DNA from: Paragonimus skrjabini miyazakii | Taxonomy: Eukaryota; Platyhelminthes; Trematoda; Plagiorchiida; Troglotrematidae | Length of the DNA stretch: 64,000 nt | Reading direction: 5' to 3' | NCBI GenBank assembly: GCA_014338405.1 | Contig: JTDE01001068.1 | Span: 128,974 to 192,973 of the forward strand | Shown: piece by piece, positions 56,805 through 64,000 of the stretch | Layout: each line of letters begins with the position of its first letter | How positions within the stretch are numbered: the stretch's first letter is position 1 | Made by a program: the position numbers and the translations under genes | Notes under the pieces: model-generated | Told to the model about the DNA's origin: nothing | What the model saw: only the letters and a program-made list of their open reading frames with translations | Database searches by the model: none

Positions 56805-57292
56805 CGCTGCGGCCAATTGACGTAAGGTGGACAGATGAAGACCTGGCATAGACAAATGAAATCGTTCACGAAGGGTTTGCTCACTGTGGGTCGGGTTCGT
56901 CTCCCCGGCTGGAGCCCTTGCGACTCACAGAGTCGGTGGTTTGAAAAGCTAGGTGAGATGTCGGCTAACCGAGCTCAGTGACGTACTGTTGTTGTTTGGT
57001 CGAGCTGTCTGTAAAGTGAACGCACTTAATGACGCGGGACAGTGAAAGGCACAAGGAAGCTGTCTTGCTGATAATGCCTTACTTTCACCTACAGCTCCAT
57101 TGTTTGTTTGCAAGGTGTAGGCATCTTGATGTTGTATGATTGAATATAGACGTAGCTATTTTTAGTGGTTACGTTCTCTCCCATTTTTCTCTCTTCCCAT
57201 GCTGGGTTTGCTGTTTCCTTCTTCTTCGTGGTCGTATGGCAGTCAAGCATCAGTGTGAACCACTGATGCATTGCTGTCTATGATGATGATGA
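56805..57292 (+). mobile_element. LINE copy D, 3' end only
   Basis: Matches copy A from gacgctgcgg (A 2,750) through atgaaatcgttcacgaaggg, ggctaaccgagctcagtg, gaagctgtcttgctgat and tgccttactttcacctacag to the GAT-rich end (tgatgatgatgaag). A typical 5'-truncated insertion of the A family. It defines the 3' boundary of A. Confidence 0.9.
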
Positions 57293-57317
57293 AGCATTTG
57301 CACCTTAGAATAACAGA

Positions 57318-57520
57318 ATGTTATATTCCAAGGTTGGTCGTTGTACTGACTGTCGACTTGATGTTAACGAGATAATATTTGAAAAAGATGGCTTACTTAA
57401 CAGTAACTTGTCGCGCCAACTAGACAGACGGACCAAACACTTTGAGAAGTTCGGTTGGCTTCAGTCGGGGTTTACAGATGACGAAATTCAAATGGATAAC
57501 TACCGTGTTCCATCTCAGTG
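57318..57520 (+). pseudogene. Possible LINE linker fragment
   Basis: Plus frame contains LSRQLDRRTKHFEKFGW, which resembles the RLERWAEHFEDKFG block before RT in copy A. No RT motif follows. Could be a remnant of another LINE family or chance. Confidence 0.25.
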
Positions 57521-59250
57521 AAGGCCCTGATGAAGTTCAGGTAAAGTACGTCGACTGCGAGGGCATGATCTATCAATGGCCAGTTCGTCTCCTGTAGGGA
57601 GTCCCTCCCACGGGCAAAGCCAGGATGCATAATTTGGGATACGGCGACCGCTGGTGGTCAGATTACACTGGCCTAGCATATCAATTTGAATGACTTGTGC
57701 GTGGTCACAATGACACACAGAATCATTAACCTTAAACAGATAAACCACTGAAGGTTTCCTGGTAAGTACCACGTCAAGAAGCGGTGGGGATTTTGGTCAC
57801 GCCAGCCAGTGGTTTCTTTCATGCAGTCCGTGAGTACTAGGCCACCTAGGGTCAGCAAGAATGCAATACGTACATGAGCAAGTGGCTTGCTTTTTCAATC
57901 CAGGAATTGACTAAAATTCCGCAGTAGGGTTACAATATTGTGAGCAGAGCATGTTCTGCACAGTGCATTCACCAGAAAATCACCAGCGTGTTCGTTAGCT
58001 GAGGGTAATCTGTGCATTAGATTCACAAGTGTCTGTTCGGTTGCCCCGGATCAGACAACACGTCGAGTATACGGCCAGTTGTGGTGTGCTATACTTTACA
58101 AGAAGAAGTGGGTTTTCTCCGTGCAATAAGCATCCACCAAACTCCTTTGTCTGTCGCAAAGTAGTATGTAATCCGAAATGCATATTTCCGTATCGAAGAA
58201 TTTTCGTTCCAGTCAGGTTTCCATCACATTAAACAGTGAGGACTTACACTAGGAAAACCGTTACCTGAGCACCTATAACCTTTTCTGCAGATAGTGTACA
58301 TTAATGCAGAAGCAGTTTCAGGCCTGAACATGACGACAGCGTCATAAGTTGACGATAGGGGAGCGAGTATGGCAACAACTGGGTTTGCTGACTCGTATAG
58401 AATCCACCAGAATCGACGGTGGCATGCATTTGGGTAGATGATGTTAAATATATGCAAGGTTATCTGCTTAGAGGCTGCGAAACATCGATTTTATTACCAG
58501 CCTACAGAAGAAGGTTGACTGGACTTCGAACAGCCCATAATCGGATAACGGTCGGAATGTATGTCATCCCAAACGAGACGGAAGACCACCGTCTAAGCAG
58601 AATATAGTAAAAAAAACGAATTCTTCACGAAATGTTATAATGATTTTTATGAGCCCCTCAACAATGGCATGGACGTAGAATTGTCAAATCAGTAGTGCAA
58701 CTATCATCAATCCTGATAGTTTTACCTAACTGGGCAAACATTGATATTAATTAACATCATTGAATGATTGTCTTCAGAAAGGCAACGTTCGGGTGACAAC
58801 AGAATATAAGTAAAACTGATCCAAGGATACGGTTTTCAAGAGACGCGGCGGCTTTGAGCGCGAACATAAAATATATACCATAAACTATAAATCTACTACA
58901 ACCATGATCAGCAATTCAAACTCAGAATCGAGGCAACATTCCAGTTTGGTTCGATTAAGTTTAGTTCACTTTCCAGGAAGAAGCAATCTGAGTCAGTGCT
59001 TATCCAATGTTTTTGTAACAGAAAGCTTCCGCTGAGTATCACTGATGCAACAATAAGAAAGCAAAGAGTTCTAATTCAAGTAATGGTTGTGCTGAATGCA
59101 ATAGAAACTAGCTGAAGGGAACTGACGGGTAAACCCGTGACATAAAACAACAGTGATCGTTGACGGAAACTAGGCACTGAACCTATTGCCGATTTAGTAC
59201 CGCGCGGACAGGAATAATCAAATGATGATAAAATCAGAAATTTGCAAAAC
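57521..59250. other. No recognised gene
   Basis: Only short frames on both strands without conserved motifs. Confidence 0.4.
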
Positions 59251-59254
59251 AAGT

Positions 59255-59800
59255 GCAGTATGCGAACTGAGGCACCATCCACGTGATAGGGAGAATCTCA
59301 AAAACTGAAACAGAACAAGCAGAAGCAACATAGTCGGGAAAAGCATTCCATCACACATTTACCGTAAGAACTATTGTAAGAGATCGACTCAATATAACAT
59401 TTAAATCGGATAGGGGACCTGCAGAGACCAAACTAACAGACGGAGAGTTCTAGCCCTTACAAACGAGCAGCATGGAAGAACTAGGCTGACGCTCCATTCT
59501 ACCGTGTTGAAACTCTCATTTGGAAGCATGGCCCCTCGAAACAACACCAATAAAGATGATAATCGGGGGTCACATGTGGGTGACTGGGGGTCTCGGGGAT
59601 TGGAACATTAAGCAAAATATCACTGAACAAGCTTGGGGACTCCAGTGAGTACATACTAATTTTGTCAAGCGTTCTTCATTGGGTTTTGTGTGAACTACCA
59701 CGACTGCACAAGTGACCCTCGCTGGTTAGCCCTAAGTAGAGTATTGTCCTTTTGGTAGCAGGAAGGCCAGATCGCAGTCCTTTTTTAAAACTTAGATCGA
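59255..59800 (+). repeat. Local duplication, unit 1
   Basis: 59,262-59,370 (gaggcaccatcca ... accgtaagaactat) recurs at 60,202-60,310. A second shared block (ttgtccttt..ggccagatcgcagt at 59,742) recurs near 60,570. Order and orientation are the same. Confidence 0.75.
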
Positions 59801-60194
59801 ACTGGGCCGTTGCACAGAATTTCACATTATGCGGAGGGAAACTGGCCAAGGAACGGCTCAGAAAGTACAAGGTGCTGCTGACTTTCCTGGCATAAGTTTC
59901 TGCATTTGATGAGATAGGGAGTGTCTCGAGTAAGTGTTGCTCAGTCAACATAGGTGAGCACATACCGAACGGCAGTTCACTCAAAGTGCTAAATGGCGGC
60001 TGAGGCTACCGAATGTGCATTACCTCAAATTTATCGACGTTGGGTTGTTCTACTATCGCATAAATAGTTATGAAATTACATTCGGGAAGCACACAACAGT
60101 TCGGTGATTCTATATCTAACCATGGCTTTGCGTCCTCTTTAATTACCGGGAGATTTCCAAAACTCAGTATAAGCTGGAGCACAAAAAACGTGTT

Positions 60195-60660
60195 TTATCC
60201 GACCTGAGACACCATCCACTTGATAGGGACAGTCTCTAAAATTGAAACAGAACAATCAATAGCAACATAGTCGGGAAAAGCATTCCATCACACATTTACC
60301 GTAAGAACTATGATGGCACTCCAACCCACTATGTCAGATCTGTACTTTGAAAAGGGTAATTTCCCAGTAAACTGTTACAAGCTGTGCAGAACGTAGAATT
60401 ACACGGAAGACAAGTTGGTGTGAGGACCGAAAGCGCAGGGATAATGTCACATCTAGGAATGCGGAACTCTGAATAGTATCTGCTCAAGGTAAATGGTCTA
60501 GATTCAGCGTTTTGCTATAAAACTCCGAAGAGTCCCGGTGGCATATCGTTGCACTCTCACAAAAACATTTTGTCCTTCTGAAGATAAGACGACCAGATCG
60601 CAGTTCCACTCTGAAAGTGAGGACGAATGGCATGGTTCTGAAGTGTAATAGGGCAACAAG
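60195..60660 (+). repeat. Local duplication, unit 2
   Basis: Second unit: the run gcaacatagtcgggaaaagc and the following 40 bases are identical to unit 1, while the rest has diverged. Spacing of matching blocks is 940 and about 830 bp, so indels occurred after the duplication. Confidence 0.75.
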
Positions 60661-61066
60661 GATCCAAGCAGATCAAACCGTCCAGTAAATATCGCGAACA
60701 TATTACCAGCTCTTTTGTATTCGCTTCAATGTTGGGTGAGCGCCAAAGAGTTGAAAACCAACGTATCTAGATCCTTTTTGATCAGGATTGTTTGAAGAGG
60801 TATTTCGTCAAGAGAGTGCATGGTGTTTATCCACCAGCGTCTATCAGCATTAAACGCAAGCCTGTGTGCAGAAGAATAACCATAGAACGGTCAGTCTCAT
60901 TCTGTGGGAAAGGCAGATCATCTGAAGTGCCCCCAGCAGGCCAGATTGTGATATCATCTGAAATAGGCAATAGGTGTTAGGTGGACAGCCACCAAACAAA
61001 CAATTGCATTCATTTACCGCACCTTTACATTGTTTTCTATTTACATTGTAGCTCACCATTGGTGCT

Positions 61067-61166
61067 NNNNNNNNNNNNNNNNNNNNNNNNNNNNNNNNNN
61101 NNNNNNNNNNNNNNNNNNNNNNNNNNNNNNNNNNNNNNNNNNNNNNNNNNNNNNNNNNNNNNNNNN
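61067..61166. other. Assembly gap, 100 N
   Basis: Exactly 100 N, the conventional size for a gap of unknown length. The frames that cross it are meaningless. Confidence 0.99.
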
Positions 61167-64000
61167 TTACATCTTTTGTTACCTACTTCAACCCTCATAC
61201 TCCCATTTTGAAATGAATAAAGCCTGTGTTTCTGGCTTTTTGTCGTTCTGCTTCCCACACCTGCTGACGTCTTGTTACTTTCGTCCGATTGCCAATAATA
61301 TGGACCGGGAACAAGATCATGAAGAACACTGTTGTAATTTGTTTAACAACTAGAAAACGTGAGATTACGCTCGCTCTGTGTTGCAGCGAAACAAGACTTC
61401 AAACGCAGTCACATCACAATAGTAGAGTTTATCAAGGGAAACACTGTGATTCACATGGTAGAAGCTCCAGCAATCCGGGTATACGACATCTATCCTGATA
61501 TCCTAGCTAATTGCTTATGTCCATTTATCAGTGGCTAGCGGAAAATTTGTCGTGTTCGACCATTTCCTGCGTAGGCCATGCGTCACTCCGTAGAAGACTG
61601 CGATGAAACGGGTTCTATACGAGTTCACCCAGGTACTTAAGTACAATGTTGCTCATAGAATCGGTGGTCGATAATCTTCTGCTACCGAGTTCAGCATTTT
61701 CGAGAATTACATAGTGGTTGGTAAGCCAAAGTACTTGGAACCTACTCGGCCGGTCCGCAAATCTTTTCGGGACTAGCAGCATCTCGAGTCTCAGAACAGT
61801 TTTTGCAACAACGTAACGTACTCTGAACAGCTGCCTTAGTAGAACACATAGACGATCGACCGCCTTTTGAGTCTATTGAGTGTTATACGTTAGTCATTCA
61901 ACAACTTCACTTACAAAGGACTTCCCGCTCCAATGTTTGCAACTTTACGAACAAGAAAGATGTGTAGGGCATGGATTACCTGTTGAAGGCTTAACTACTT
62001 TCGGCTCATTTTTTTTTTGTCACAGTACATGACCACTGTTTCTTGAGCACGACTTCAAAATAACCCACCATTTGTAATGTGGCATGTGCGGGCGTATTGG
62101 ACGGAAAACTACGACCGGTGGGTTTTCGTCCTATTAACGATTTTATGGCCAGAGTGAATGATAAAGTGATTTCGCGGCTGCATTGACCACTTACTATGAA
62201 AATTTTCAATATGAGAATAGCAGAAAACCCATAAATTCTCATTTCTGTTTAATATTAGTTCGCCTACAAACGGACTGCTGATATATCGATAGTCTCGACC
62301 ATACTGTGGTGACAGTGAGTTAGTTGATCAGCATAATATTCTCATTGATTTCGTTGAAGTAGCATATTGCCATATTTCCAATATTAAGTGCGATATACCA
62401 CTTTCATTTGGATTCGAAATATCAAGTGGATGTCGAAATGTTCATCGGTAGAAATAGAACGCAAAGAGCGAAGTGACCAAAGAGGGGGTAGAAATAGCAT
62501 GTTTGCTGTTTAAAGTGGATGATTCCGTTAGGACTTAAGTTGAAAATTAGACGTGTTCAGTTTTCAGGGCTTTTAGAATTTAAGCCGGCAAGTGTTCGTA
62601 ATTAAATAAGGGCTACGGAATTTTTTCCCTTTGACCTTCTATTGAGTGACTGCCGACTGTTCAGTTGCCACACTCAATAATTACTCGTAAGACAGTCAAT
62701 GAACTTTAAATATATGGTCAATCGTCACACAGTAGACGGTCGTGCCGCCTGGGTGAGTGCTAATGGTGTGGTTTAACCGACACCGGTATGGAAGACGGCA
62801 TCCCCCGATATGCATATTTTATCAACCGAGTGAAGGAGTTTGCAACCATCTCAGGTTTATGAGGCCACTCGAGAAAATGAAACGTCAAAATTCATCCTTT
62901 TGCAATATTTTCTTGTTCTCCGTAGACTCAGCGATAAAATGGATTTCATAGAAGCGGTCAAACCAAACGGTTGTGTGATTATTTGAGCTTGATGATTATA
63001 ATAACCTTGGGGTACTAACTCTTAGGTCAATAGTTTGTCAGTTGGCCCAGTCAAACATAAAAACATTGTGTTGGCTTTTCTAATCGATTTTCCGTTTCCA
63101 GAGTTTTTTCATCAGAATTTTTATGGCGGAATACACCCTTCTGTCGAGTAGAAACGCTCAATTTCGCGTGGTTTAGGAGATATAATTGAATTGGTAATTT
63201 CCGATTACATTGCGTTTGCATTGCGTTTTGCACCAAAAAATCATAGTAAGCTCCAATTAGAGCTAGCCACCACGTTTGTAGGTTAGTTCTATATCTGAAT
63301 TTATGATCAACTTGTTTCTCTGTCAGTATTTTGGGTAGAAAGCGGTTGACTAATTGTCACTTCTAAAAGCGATTGCACCAGACGCCATCACGTGGTTGTT
63401 TCTATTTACGGTCTATATAGAATGGTGTAACCATGGATAGCACGTCCCACTCTATCACTAACAACGTGCGTACCCTTAGTAGTAGAGCTTGTACTCCGTG
63501 TTCTTAACCTGAATTACAAACACGGTGAACAATATACTCTTCAAGGTTAGTGTACTCTCCCGGCGATGAAATGTCAGTAACATCAAGCCACATTGATCTG
63601 GTCTGGCAATCGTGGAGCTCCTGAGATGGCACACCGGGATCTTAAAATGGACGTATGGACGAGTATCAAATTAGAAAACATACTGATAACCATCAGTGAA
63701 GTCTACAACCGGCAAAAACGTGAGTATCCATGATATGAAGATTGAATTGTTGTGGTTGAAATGGCACAGGTGAGAATCAGTGTTATCGTCGGAGAAATAA
63801 TGAGCATCAAAGCTGGTCATTATCCGTCAGATAAGTGAGCACTGACTCTCACACAGATGGCAAGCTACATTCAAGCATTGTCAATAAGCAATAAAAACAG
63901 CACACAGTTTGGTTATGACAGAGTGCAGCACACTGATGGTTAAAATACACTATTCAAAAGATTGAAGAATGCTTCCTAGTATTCACTGTATACAGAATGT
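61167..64000. other. No recognised gene
   Basis: AT-rich sequence with small frames only, none with a recognisable motif. FPGS exon 1 could lie here, but nothing shows it. Confidence 0.4.

Noticed and set aside
61030..61353. Frames crossing the N run
   Set aside because: They are artefacts of the assembly gap.

Overview
The window looks like a piece of a digenean fluke (trematode) genome. Evidence: moderately AT-rich DNA, one host gene in small exons separated by kilobase introns, and decayed retroelements of types common in flukes (endonuclease-reverse transcriptase LINEs, Penelope-like elements with a GIY-YIG domain, tRNA-derived SINEs). The species cannot be fixed from the sequence alone. 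There is no operon, CRISPR array or bacterial gene. Most open reading frames over 60 codons are chance or shadows.

The only host gene I can identify is a folylpolyglutamate synthase (FPGS) on the minus strand. Exons were found by translating the minus strand and checking splice sites and phases. Seven consecutive exons between 51,494 and 31,729 splice into 225 uninterrupted codons. They carry the ATP-binding glycine loop (GSKGKGST), SSPHLINV, VGIGG and EKIAWMKAGIFK. Two more exons at 14,979-12,882 carry WPGR, DGAHT and the following WF. An exon at 4,873-4,813 carries the later FD-x-VLFANP motif. The first exon, the central segment and the C-terminus were not located. The gene therefore covers at least 46.7 kb, and most insertions listed here lie in its introns.

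Layout by coordinate. 1-3,260: LINE copy A, plus strand, degenerate. 4.8-51.5 kb: FPGS with intronic repeats. These include Penelope-like fragments at 7.9-8.3 kb, about 12.0 kb and 41.0-41.9 kb; a fragment of a second LINE family at 21.1-21.7 kb; LINE copy B at 21.84-25.7 kb; a 3' fragment of another LINE at 30.9-31.3 kb; LINE copy C at 48.5-49.4 kb; a 300-bp family at 5.4, 27.5 and 36.3 kb; a 150-bp family at 6.4, 16.5 and 20.8 kb; a tRNA-derived SINE family at 17.0, 26.3 and 46.0 kb; an inverted tRNA-like pair at 39.2-39.6 kb; and a 240-bp near-perfect palindrome at 42.7-42.9 kb. 51.5-64 kb: no recognised gene, but a head-to-head SINE pair (53.0-53.7 kb), a LINE 3' end (56.8-57.3 kb), a local duplication (59.2-60.7 kb) and a 100-base assembly gap (61,067-61,166).

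The observations most worth a second look are the disabling lesions shared by LINE copies A and B, the foldback and SINE structures, and the short dispersed families that match nothing I recognise.
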